Source: a virus. Taken from it: DNA of 45,308 nt. The notes beneath the pieces are model-generated. The model was not told the origin of the DNA. It saw only the letters and a program-made list of their open reading frames with translations, and did no database searches. The translations under genes were made by a program, and so were the position numbers. This document shows, piece by piece, positions 1-7,218 of this stretch (positions are counted from its first letter, which is position 1; every line of letters starts with the position of its first letter). Location of the stretch: positions 1-45,308 of the IMG/VR virus record IMGVR_UViG_3300005253_000019; one strand, written 5' to 3'.

Positions 1-121
1 AAACTCTAAACGCATCTGGAACATTACCACCAACTAACAAATCTGCTGGAATTAAAGCTGAATCTAATCCAATCCAATCTACATGAGTCCTTGGATGAAA
101 TTTATCTGGAATAATTACATT
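1..121. repeat. Left copy of 121-bp terminal direct repeat
   Basis: These 121 bases are identical, by eye, to the last 121 bases of the window (45188-45308). A gene reads open through both ends and stays in frame when the copies are merged. This is the signature of a circular assembly, and the unique length is then about 45,187 bp. It could also be a real terminal redundancy, but 121 nt is a common assembler overlap length. Confidence 0.95.
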
Positions 122-1444
122 AGGATCTACCATTACAGTTTGACCATTATTAGTTGATGCATGTTTTGCACCTGCTAAGGCATTCAGCCAATATTGGTTT
201 CCAGCATTATCTTTTGTTAGTGGTGAATAATCAACTGTAGGTGGAAAATGCACTCTTACCCAATTAGTATCATCAGGTGGCTCATTACCAGAATTTGATG
301 TGTGAGCTAAAATTGCCTTGTATGCAATATCATTATGCCTTACTAGATCATTTAGCACATAAGCTGTTGCTGTTAACCATAATGCAGGTTTTACAAAAGT
401 TCTGACAATCCAAAATGTAGCATTAGGTGGAACATTATTTGTGTTAGCTAAAATGCATTCATAAGTTATTAGAAGATGTTGTACTAAATGTCCCACTTTG
501 TATGCTGCAGTAGAATCCCATTCTCTAGCAGAATTAAAAACTGATTTTGCACCAAAATATTTCATTAATTCTACAGGATAAGAACCTGAAAATTTGTCAC
601 CAATTGCAATTAAATTTGTTCCTTCTTCTGGATCTTCATCTGAATCTAATGTTAGATAATTTGGCCTGCCTACGCCTTCTAATGGGTGCACTAATGTAAG
701 TGATGGAATATTTGTCGTGTTTCCAGCACCATCATCTTTTGTACCTTGTTCAAAAGCTTGTAGTTGTACTACATCAAGATCTACTCCAGGATGAACATAT
801 TTTGATTTGAATCTAACATAAACTGGTTTGAAAGATCCGCCACCTTCAATTGGCTGAACTTCAGTATCTTTAATTTCTTTAATTGCTGTTGCCACTTTAG
901 CAGAATCAAAGAAATAATTATTTCTAGTATTTGGATCTAAATCATTTCCAACTTTTTTCACTGTATCAAATGTTGGAATTTCTATTAATGGTTCTGCAGT
1001 ACCTCTATTTGCATTTATTCCAGAGATAACAAGAGCTAAAGCTTCATTTCCAGATATTCTTTTACCACGTTTTCTAAATGATGCAGTCTTATTCCAATGA
1101 TTTTCGGATTGGTGAGGGCAGAATAATTCTAGCATTTTACCTGCACCGATTTGTCTTTTTCGTTTTATTCTTCTTACATGGAATACATCTTCATGAATTG
1201 TGCCATCAACTTCTGTAATTCTTACATAAATCCTATCTCTTTTTCTAATAATTGGATCTTCAGTTAGAAATCTTCCATGTGCTGCATTAAGAATAATTCT
1301 TACACTTTGAGGTTGTTCATCTCTGTATTCAACAACGACCCATTTTTTGGATAAATCAAAATCACCATTTACATCTGCACCAGGATCTCCAGAGTGATCT
1401 TTTAAAATTACCAGTACATCATGAACAACTGCAAATACACCCAA
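1..1444 (-). CDS. Large tail-tip/baseplate protein, N-terminal part (continues at 45187)
   Basis: This is the N-terminal 481 codons of a gene that runs across the circular join into 43698-45187, 977 aa in all. The only start near its beginning is TTG at 1444, immediately after the TAA of the upstream gene and in the same frame. Residues about 306-350 and 355-399 form two similar segments (W-x-x-x-x-A-Y...V..N/H..Y.......P...T.W) like the carbohydrate-binding CBM5/12 fold found in chitinases and phage tail proteins. It lies between a distal tail protein and a fibre, so a tail-tip, hub or receptor-contact role is inferred. No enzymatic motif was recognised. Confidence 0.75.
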   Translation of the reverse strand, partial: MGVFAVVHDVLVILKDHSGDPGADVNGDFDLSKKWVVVEYRDEQPQSVRIILNAAHGRFLTEDPIIRKRDRIYVRITEVDGTIHEDVFHVRRIKRKRQIGAGKMLELFCPHQSENHWNKTASFRKRGKRISGNEALALVISGINANRGTAEPLIEIPTFDTVKKVGNDLDPNTRNNYFFDSAKVATAIKEIKDTEVQPIEGGGSFKPVYVRFKSKYVHPGVDLDVVQLQAFEQGTKDDGAGNTTNIPSLTLVHPLEGVGRPNYLTLDSDEDPEEGTNLIAIGDKFSGSYPVELMKYFGAKSVFNSAREWDSTAAYKVGHLVQHLLITYECILANTNNVPPNATFWIVRTFVKPALWLTATAYVLNDLVRHNDIAYKAILAHTSNSGNEPPDDTNWVRVHFPPTVDYSPLTKDNAGNQYWLNALAGAKHASTNNGQTVMVDPNVIIPDKFHPRTHVDWIGLDSALIPADLLVGGNVPDAFRV

Positions 1445-1972
1445 TTAGGTGCCATCCCCACGATTAACCCTTAACCAAAGTGTAAATAATTCACGGTTGC
1501 CTACAATATCAGATACAAATTCTATTCTTTCCCATAGTAAAGCAATTGTTAGATTAGCTGGAATCCCAGCACCATCAGGTGTGAAACTTGAATTGATGTT
1601 ATCATTACTTTCTATTCCCATCCTTCCCAATCGCCAAGTGGTTTTGATTTGTTTTGGTTCATCGGCCCACTGATGTAATAATGCTAAGAATGCATTATTG
1701 CCATCATTAAGATCACCATTTCTTTTAGAAATAAATCCTTCAAGTCTTATAATATTTTCAACTGATCCTAAAGCTTGGAGAGTACTATCTTTTTGTTCTG
1801 AACCTTGATTGTTTCCTATGCCATCAGTTGGATTTTGTGTAATTTTTGTAATGAATGCATTTTCTATACTGGTGTCTTTTGTTGCATCAGAAGGATCATT
1901 AAAATCAATTCTATCAGATACGGTTGGGCCATCTCCAGGAGATGTAACTCTAAATACATTAATTATTGCCAT
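1445..1972 (-). CDS. Putative distal tail / baseplate protein (175 aa)
   Basis: Not recognised by family. The 175-aa product is mostly beta-strand-like and mentions no catalytic motif. It starts with ATG overlapping the TAA of the tape-measure candidate (TAATG) and ends with a TAA directly followed, in the same frame, by the TTG start of the 977-aa tail protein. Position after the tape-measure candidate and before the tail-tip protein is where distal tail proteins sit in siphovirus maps, and that is the only basis for the call. Confidence 0.5.
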   Translation of the reverse strand: MAIINVFRVTSPGDGPTVSDRIDFNDPSDATKDTSIENAFITKITQNPTDGIGNNQGSEQKDSTLQALGSVENIIRLEGFISKRNGDLNDGNNAFLALLHQWADEPKQIKTTWRLGRMGIESNDNINSSFTPDGAGIPANLTIALLWERIEFVSDIVGNRELFTLWLRVNRGDGT

Positions 1973-2670
1973 TATGGAACACTACTCATATTTTGTAATG
2001 CATAATCTGCCTGTAATGCTTGTTGACTAGTTTCGAATATTTCAAAAGTATTATAGCTGTCTCTTACTTCAGTACCTCCTGATGCAGTAGTAATTATTTT
2101 CTGTGCTAAACCAGCTCCAATATTAGCCTGCTCCTGTCTAGAACGAAATAAGCTAATTCTATTATCTGCAATATCAAAAAACTTTTTCAAAAATGCATCT
2201 AGTTTTACTATTTCATTTACGATAAATAATGCAATTGCTGTAGCTTGTAACACCTGGCCTAATATTGGAACCTTTTTCAAAATACCAATCATTGCTCCGG
2301 CTGGGTTTTTTCCAAAATTAAAAAGATTTTTTCCTATTTTGCCAGCAGTAAGGCCCTTCAGCAATCCTTTATTTTTACCAAATTGTTTAAACTCAGCCTT
2401 GGCAATTTTAGCTTCTGCTCTAGCTAGTTTCTTTTCAAAAGCTTTATCTTGTTTAGATAATGGTGCAATATCTCTGGGTGCACCTCCACCTTTTGGTATA
2501 TTGGGACCCTGGAATATTCCACCGCCTTTTTCTCTTTGTTGTTGTGCTTTTTCTAATGCCTTACGTTGTTTCTCCAGAGCTTTAGTTGCTTTCTTAGCTT
2601 TACGATCTAATTCATCCAGGTTAGAAGTATCTGCATCTAGATCAGCATCTAATGTTTCTTCAACCGGCAC
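1972..2670 (-). CDS. Short tape-measure-like protein (232 aa)
   Basis: Residues about 15-50 are a charged coiled coil rich in Lys, Ala, Glu and Gln. A glycine- and proline-containing linker follows, then a second helical stretch (about 75-115), then hydrophobic segments around 120-165 that could insert in a membrane. This helix-plus-hydrophobic layout, and the place between tail-tube and distal tail genes, fits a tail tape measure, but 232 aa is far shorter than the usual 600-2000. The start is GTG at 2670, overlapping the previous gene by 11 nt. It could instead be a membrane-active virion protein. Confidence 0.45.
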   Translation of the reverse strand: MPVEETLDADLDADTSNLDELDRKAKKATKALEKQRKALEKAQQQREKGGGIFQGPNIPKGGGAPRDIAPLSKQDKAFEKKLARAEAKIAKAEFKQFGKNKGLLKGLTAGKIGKNLFNFGKNPAGAMIGILKKVPILGQVLQATAIALFIVNEIVKLDAFLKKFFDIADNRISLFRSRQEQANIGAGLAQKIITTASGGTEVRDSYNTFEIFETSQQALQADYALQNMSSVP

Positions 2671-3181
2671 GAACTATCCCTCCAAGATTTTCAGCGTACC
2701 ATTCAAGTTGTACTAATCGATAAGCATCTTGAAATTGCCGTTGTAATTGTTTTACTGTATTTTTTACAATCTTTAATGCAACTATACCAGAAACTTCATG
2801 ACCTTTAGAGAAAAAAGGCCATTTACTCCCACCGTGTAAAGCTTTTTTCTTTACTGGTTTTATGAAATGTTTTTTTGTTCCTTTTTCTCTTGCTAATGCA
2901 ACATCAAAATGCGTATCAGACCAATATTCTGATCGAAAGAATAATCTTACTTTTTTTGTACCACGTACTTCTATATTATCAAGTATGGTTCCATCAATAA
3001 TTTTTTCTGAAAATCCAGCTGCTCTCATTCTAGCATGGATTGTACCTAAAACCAATATTTCACCAATGTTTCTTACTGTTGCAGCTTGAAATTGGAAAAG
3101 TTGAAGTCTTATACCTTGAAGTTTTGTACGAAAATTTTTTACATCTTCAATCGTTTTAAATTGAACTATTAATTCGGCCAT
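2660..3181 (-). CDS. HK97 gp10-like tail-completion/neck protein (173 aa)
   Basis: The protein begins with a helical region. Its middle (about residues 95-125) has a basic, glycine-containing stretch followed by a long C-terminal helix, the general plan of HK97 gp10-type head-tail connector proteins (a loop ending in a proline, then a helix). Similarity is by pattern only. It starts with ATG 9 nt after the tail-tube candidate. In most phages gp10-like genes come before the tube gene; here it comes after. Confidence 0.45.
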   Translation of the reverse strand: MAELIVQFKTIEDVKNFRTKLQGIRLQLFQFQAATVRNIGEILVLGTIHARMRAAGFSEKIIDGTILDNIEVRGTKKVRLFFRSEYWSDTHFDVALAREKGTKKHFIKPVKKKALHGGSKWPFFSKGHEVSGIVALKIVKNTVKQLQRQFQDAYRLVQLEWYAENLGGIVRAG

Positions 3182-3190
3182 AATATAATA

Positions 3191-3685
3191 TCATGATGCC
3201 TGTCTTGGTGCAGAAGTGAATTCGATTACCTCAAAATCTACATTAACACCATCTACTGCTTGGCCAACATCAGTATCAACTTCTGGTTTCATTATTCTAA
3301 TTTTGATGTTAATTCTAGCAAATTTATTGCCTGCACCTTTTGGAGCATTGAATGTTTGAATTATATCTAATTCTCTGGGTGTGAAGTTAGCAATCTGAGT
3401 CCACCAATCAGAAAGTGTTTCCGTATCTACAGCTGGAATTGTGTTATCATACAGATCAACAGTATTTTTAGTATTAAATGAACCATTACCAATTACATCT
3501 CCATTCTGAGTAAAAACAGATTGGCCAGTGCCAATGAAATCTCTGGTGAATACACCAGCATCTAAAGCAAAAATTAAACCTTGAATAAAAACTAGTGTAC
3601 GTTGATTAGCACCCTGATCAATCTGAGTTATGCCATTGATTTTGAAAGTTCTTTCGTCTTTTAGGTTGTAATTAATAACTGCCAT
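3191..3685 (-). CDS. Putative major tail tube protein (164 aa)
   Basis: A compact 164-aa product of alternating strands with a GNGSFNTKNTVDLYD segment (around residue 70), reminiscent of the central strand-loop of tail-tube proteins. It is preceded by the tail-terminator candidate and followed by connector and tape-measure candidates, which is the gene order expected for a tail tube. No signal peptide or membrane segment. The ATG lies 42 nt after the preceding stop, so it is one of the few genes here with its own leader, consistent with a highly expressed structural protein. Confidence 0.5.
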   Translation of the reverse strand: MAVINYNLKDERTFKINGITQIDQGANQRTLVFIQGLIFALDAGVFTRDFIGTGQSVFTQNGDVIGNGSFNTKNTVDLYDNTIPAVDTETLSDWWTQIANFTPRELDIIQTFNAPKGAGNKFARINIKIRIMKPEVDTDVGQAVDGVNVDFEVIEFTSAPRQAS

Positions 3686-3727
3686 GAAAAACTATGGATT
3701 TATTGAATTAAAGGAATTATTCTTTGA

Positions 3728-4558
3728 TTATACATCAATAATTTCTAGATGTAATATTGATCTTTCTATTTCATCAAATTGTGCAGTGGGGTTAATTTCT
3801 ACAAATAAAACATTTAGAATACGATTTATACCACCTGTGGTTAATGTAATAGTTTCTTCAGTGCCATATTTGGCTCTAAACTGATCATCTAATGTTGCAT
3901 TGGCTTCATATTCACAAAACATGCTGCCAAAATCCCCTTTTTCTGTTACATTTCTCTGGCCATTTTGAATAAAATTTTCATCAAAAATTATTCCGTCTGG
4001 ATTAGATGGTTTAGATAATAATGTAATTATTCCAATTGGTGACTGGAATGTTATTTTGTAAGTTTCGCCTATTGTGGCCAATAATATAATATCTGCTGAT
4101 GTAATTAGCTGGCCCCTGGTATTTTCATCATAAGGTACATCAGACGATACGCTTCTAGAAAATATTGCACCAGTTCCAGGTGCGTCAGGATCTTCGAATA
4201 AAGGATCTGCTTCGACCATAATGTGTAAGTTTTTTAGAATATCATATAGCTGTTGTTGTGCTTGTGCAGTTCTTATTTGTGAATTAGAAACTACAGTTAT
4301 CTTATATTCTATTGTGACTTGCCTGAGATTTGTAGCTGCAGTTACACCAAAGTTTCTTTTAGATGTTTGTAATGAACTTATAGTGGTTACATAGGCATAG
4401 GGCATCATTGTGTTTGCTTGTTTGTTATCATTTTCAGGATCACCAAATAATACTTCTCTTAATTTACCTGGTGTTTTTCCACTGTCGAATAAAGCAGTAT
4501 CAGCTTTTATTCTTGCAATAATTCTGTTAATATTCTTTGTGTGATCAATTACTGGCAT
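3728..4558 (-). CDS. Putative tail terminator with extra C-terminal domain (276 aa)
   Basis: The first half (about 1-165) has the layout of tail-terminator/minor tail proteins: an N-terminal helix, a strand with a Tyr-rich turn, then a helix beginning RTAQAQQQLYDI and a final strand. The second half (about 170-276) is a beta-rich domain containing FGSMFCEYEA. The ATG directly follows the TAA of the upstream gene. Assignment rests on order (upstream of the tube candidate) and secondary-structure pattern; no motif proves it. Confidence 0.4.
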   Translation of the reverse strand: MPVIDHTKNINRIIARIKADTALFDSGKTPGKLREVLFGDPENDNKQANTMMPYAYVTTISSLQTSKRNFGVTAATNLRQVTIEYKITVVSNSQIRTAQAQQQLYDILKNLHIMVEADPLFEDPDAPGTGAIFSRSVSSDVPYDENTRGQLITSADIILLATIGETYKITFQSPIGIITLLSKPSNPDGIIFDENFIQNGQRNVTEKGDFGSMFCEYEANATLDDQFRAKYGTEETITLTTGGINRILNVLFVEINPTAQFDEIERSILHLEIIDV

Positions 4559-5119
4559 TTAACTCACCCAAAACACAAATCTTTCACTAGTTGCAAATTC
4601 ATCTGAGTTAGATAACACAACTCTTCCAGCAAACTCCCATTTTCCAATGATGTCTAAGATTGTAGATTCAGGATTTGTATTTTGATAATTAAGTAGAAAC
4701 TCCCCTGGTGTTGTTGCAGTTCCTGAACTTTCTGCAGATACACTTCCTGGTGAACCCAAATCATAAGTAAATGTAGTCGCACTGACAATTTTAACTGGTT
4801 TACGTGTTGCGTTAAAATTAGTAGTTCCTGTTATGGTTATCAATTCTCCTTCTGCCAAAAGATTTGTTGCTGCAACTGTAACTGTAACAATTCCATCTAC
4901 ACCATTTCCAACAATATTAGTTATTGTAAGAGCTTGACTTGGATTCTCAGGATCAGCGATAAGTGTGGCAGCTTTCTCAAAGTTTGTTCCATCTGGTTTG
5001 TAAAATACTATAAATTGACTTGTAATATCAGTTGTATCCACATCAGAATCATCAAGACAGTCTGTTAATTTTACTTGAAAAGTAGCTCCCAGATGATTTA
5101 AACCAAAAACGGTTGCCAT
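4559..5119 (-). CDS. Ig/FCCH-domain virion protein (186 aa)
   Basis: Residues about 63-125 match by eye the FCCH-type beta domain common in phage structural proteins (ITNIVGNGVDGIVTVTVAAT ... ITGTTNFN ... VSATTFTYD). The N-terminal part resembles a BppU-like beta-sandwich that describes deviation of a value, and the C-terminal part repeats strands ending FVFWVS. It is first in the tail operon, behind a 246-nt control region. It probably forms a head-tail or tail decoration piece; exact role unknown. Confidence 0.5.
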   Translation of the reverse strand: MATVFGLNHLGATFQVKLTDCLDDSDVDTTDITSQFIVFYKPDGTNFEKAATLIADPENPSQALTITNIVGNGVDGIVTVTVAATNLLAEGELITITGTTNFNATRKPVKIVSATTFTYDLGSPGSVSAESSGTATTPGEFLLNYQNTNPESTILDIIGKWEFAGRVVLSNSDEFATSERFVFWVS

Positions 5120-5136
5120 AATTATTGATATTAAAA

Positions 5137-5146
5137 TTAATTAAAG
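5137..5146 (-). promoter_or_regulatory. Candidate TATA box of the tail operon
   Basis: On the minus strand the sequence CTTTAATTAA lies 18-27 nt upstream of the ATG at 5119. That spacing suits an archaeal TATA box driving a leaderless or short-leader transcript. The composition is AT-rich throughout, so this is only a candidate. Confidence 0.35.
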
Positions 5147-5337
5147 AGAATTATCTACAGAGTGTGCTTTTCACTTTATTAATACTGCAAAGTAAAGTGG
5201 TGACAGTTCTCATTTTAATACTTCCAACCAGATCGTAATTTTCCCCATAATTTGTACCATATCTACTCAAATTAGATATCAACCATAACAATTATGCAGA
5301 TTTCGTGGTTTTTAAGTGGTTTTTGAGGAGAACATTA
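5147..5337. other. Divergent intergenic region between tail operon and secreted-protein gene
   Basis: No gene was found here. It must hold the start signals for two divergent units. Around 5172-5199 there is a short inverted repeat (CACTTTA ... TAAAGTG). Just before 5338 there is a GAGGAG ribosome-binding-like sequence. Confidence 0.5.
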
Positions 5338-5361
5338 ATGTATTGTTATATTTTCAGATAA
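5338..5361 (+). CDS. Seven-codon upstream ORF
   Basis: ATG at 5338 is preceded by GAGGAG with 8 nt spacing, the best ribosome-binding-like site in this region, yet it opens only seven codons (MYCYIFR, then TAA). The secreted-protein ATG follows 4 nt after that stop. This looks like a leader ORF that could feed ribosomes by reinitiation, but it may be chance. Confidence 0.3.
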   Translation: MYCYIFR

Positions 5362-5365
5362 TATA

Positions 5366-6025
5366 ATGACAAGAATACACACATTAGGAATATGCCTAAT
5401 ACTCTTAATTCCATTCTCAGTTGCAGGTGCAGTCACTCTTCCAGGCAGTTTTGATGAACCATGTCCAACCAGTGGACCACAATTTCATCAAGATGTATGT
5501 GCTGGAGTTAATGCCATAAATGATGCATTAGAGGCTACAATAAGTGACGTTACAACATTACAGGGAAATGTAACATCCATTGAGAATAGAACAACAATAG
5601 CAGAAGCACACATACTAAATCATCATACTGTAACTGAACCAGAAGTTGACGTTTTACAAGCAAATGCAACGTTACAGCAAATAGAACTTGGAGCATTGGA
5701 GATTGATATTGGTACTCTAAATTCAACACTCTTCTTTGTTAATGGAACAGCTAAAGTGCCGTCAATATCCATTCAAGAGAGATTCGCTTCCAGTCCAGTA
5801 TTTAATGCAGGTGAACTAGGTAATGTTATTGTTGAATGCAACAGTGATGAAACAGTCCTAGGTGGTGGTTATAGTCTTGCTCTTAACAGTGTAGCCACAG
5901 CAGTAATAATAACATCAGAAAAAATATCTGGTGGAGATTATACCATTGAAGGTCGTAATATTGGCACTGATCCTAACCGTATAGATGCAATAGCTTACTG
6001 TGCTACATTATCAGCCTCTGAGTAA
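5366..6025 (+). CDS. Secreted thaumarchaeal-type surface protein (219 aa)
   Basis: One of only two convincing plus-strand genes. Residues 1-22 are a signal peptide (short basic start, hydrophobic core, likely cleavage after AGA). The middle (about 45-110) is a helical, Asn/Thr-rich stalk with several N-x-S/T sites. The C-terminal domain (about 140-219) has paired cysteines and a GGGYS turn, and resembles a domain recurring in secreted thaumarchaeal proteins. It interrupts the minus-strand late region between fibre and tail modules, like a moron. Possible roles are host-surface change or superinfection exclusion; this is inference. Confidence 0.65.
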   Translation: MTRIHTLGICLILLIPFSVAGAVTLPGSFDEPCPTSGPQFHQDVCAGVNAINDALEATISDVTTLQGNVTSIENRTTIAEAHILNHHTVTEPEVDVLQANATLQQIELGALEIDIGTLNSTLFFVNGTAKVPSISIQERFASSPVFNAGELGNVIVECNSDETVLGGGYSLALNSVATAVIITSEKISGGDYTIEGRNIGTDPNRIDAIAYCATLSASE

Positions 6026-6037
6026 TCAATCACCATC

Positions 6038-6053
6038 TTTTTTTTATTTTTTT
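6038..6053 (+). terminator. T-rich terminator after the secreted-protein gene
   Basis: Eight Ts, one A and seven Ts follow the stop at 6025 on the plus strand. T-rich tracts without a hairpin are typical archaeal intrinsic terminators. It separates the rightward gene from the convergent minus-strand gene ending at 6044. Confidence 0.5.
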
Positions 6054-6376
6054 CCTCTAGATGCTATTATTTCCGCTTTTGTAAATTCTCGATTATTAAT
6101 TCGATTTAGAGTATGTTTGACCCCATGACAATCCCACTCTAAATCATCAAATGATTTTCTGTTTGTTCTCTCACTAGTCGTTAAAAGTTCTAATGGTTTT
6201 CGTTCATCATCGTTAATCACATACAAATATTTTTGGGTAATTGTTGGATGTTCTACTATTCTACCCCATTGTTTAGCATTATAATTATTTACATTTTGTT
6301 TCATGTAGTTGTTTAGTTTTTGGTCTATTGCTTCAAGTTCTGCTGCTGAATTTGATATTATTCCTGTAAATCCCAT
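6044..6376 (-). CDS. Small protein downstream of the lectin gene (110 aa)
   Basis: Not recognised. The product is soluble, with two helical stretches and a C-terminal Lys/Arg tail. I place the start at ATG 6376 because it overlaps the TGA of the upstream gene (TGATG); GTG at 6385 and TTG at 6379 are alternatives. As the last gene of the fibre unit it could be a fibre-assembly partner or chaperone, as short genes in this position often are, but there is no sequence proof. Confidence 0.55.
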   Translation of the reverse strand: MGFTGIISNSAAELEAIDQKLNNYMKQNVNNYNAKQWGRIVEHPTITQKYLYVINDDERKPLELLTTSERTNRKSFDDLEWDCHGVKHTLNRINNREFTKAEIIASRGKK

Positions 6377-7218
6377 CAAGCCCACCTCGCCATGTAAGTT
6401 TCTAAATCTGTTAAATCATCACCCGATTTATTATCACTATAAAGTAGAGTTTCTGCAATTTCTTCTTCCCACCATCCATCATGTCCACCGAGTCTAAAAC
6501 CGCCCCATGCAGTATCAGTATGGGTGCCTGTTGCTTTTTCGACTGCATTGGATCTTATACTAGAACTTGAACCATTAGATAAACATGATATATAACGCCA
6601 TAATCCAACCAAAGTTTCTGTAAATTGTATATTACCGCTAGATGAATCAAATCTATGCACATTACCTGCAAGCTCAAACCAGAACGGTTGTGTTATCTCA
6701 TTAGTAAATCCGTTTCGTTGTGCTGATGTTGGAAATTTCCAAGCGACAAAAAGACTGAAAGGGTTTGCTGTAACTGATAAAGTGCTATCATTTAAAAATC
6801 TAGTATCTGTATAATCAATAGTGTCTAGTCCGTTTTGACTTGCTGATAACAATAAGGGTTGCTCTCCTCCTGTTGCTTGTGTTAAATCTGCACCTGAAAT
6901 GCTCTTATCATCCATTTGTGAAACTCTACCTAAGGACTCAGTTATCGTTGCTGAATCATCGGGATTCCACCAACCAACTAAATTTGATAAATCAGAAGGT
7001 GTGAATTCACCGCTACCAGCAACTCCAACAAAAGCAGGATCAAATAAATTTAATGGGTGATTGAAAACTGTTGGGTGATACTTGCCTATCCCCGAATATT
7101 TATTTAATCTACTTTGAAAACTACTAAATTTATTAGTTTTTAGAAATTGATAATTATTTCGATGATTTTCAAATGCTAACTGTTGAGCAGATTTGTAAAG
7201 TAGTTGTTGTTTCATCAT
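6376..7218 (-). CDS. LamG/concanavalin A-like lectin virion protein (280 aa)
   Basis: From residue about 75 the sequence follows the concanavalin A-like lectin pattern common in phage and bacterial surface proteins: LSNLVGWWNPDDS near the start, a substitution of the DQSG turn as DDKSISG, a Q.LL...NGLDTIDY block, and a C-terminal EEEIAETLLYSDNKSGDD...YMARW helix. The first 70 residues are a basic, helical attachment region. It follows the 1125-aa fibre with ATGA overlap. Host-surface glycan binding is inferred from the fold. Confidence 0.65.
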   Translation of the reverse strand: MMKQQLLYKSAQQLAFENHRNNYQFLKTNKFSSFQSRLNKYSGIGKYHPTVFNHPLNLFDPAFVGVAGSGEFTPSDLSNLVGWWNPDDSATITESLGRVSQMDDKSISGADLTQATGGEQPLLLSASQNGLDTIDYTDTRFLNDSTLSVTANPFSLFVAWKFPTSAQRNGFTNEITQPFWFELAGNVHRFDSSSGNIQFTETLVGLWRYISCLSNGSSSSIRSNAVEKATGTHTDTAWGGFRLGGHDGWWEEEIAETLLYSDNKSGDDLTDLETYMARWA

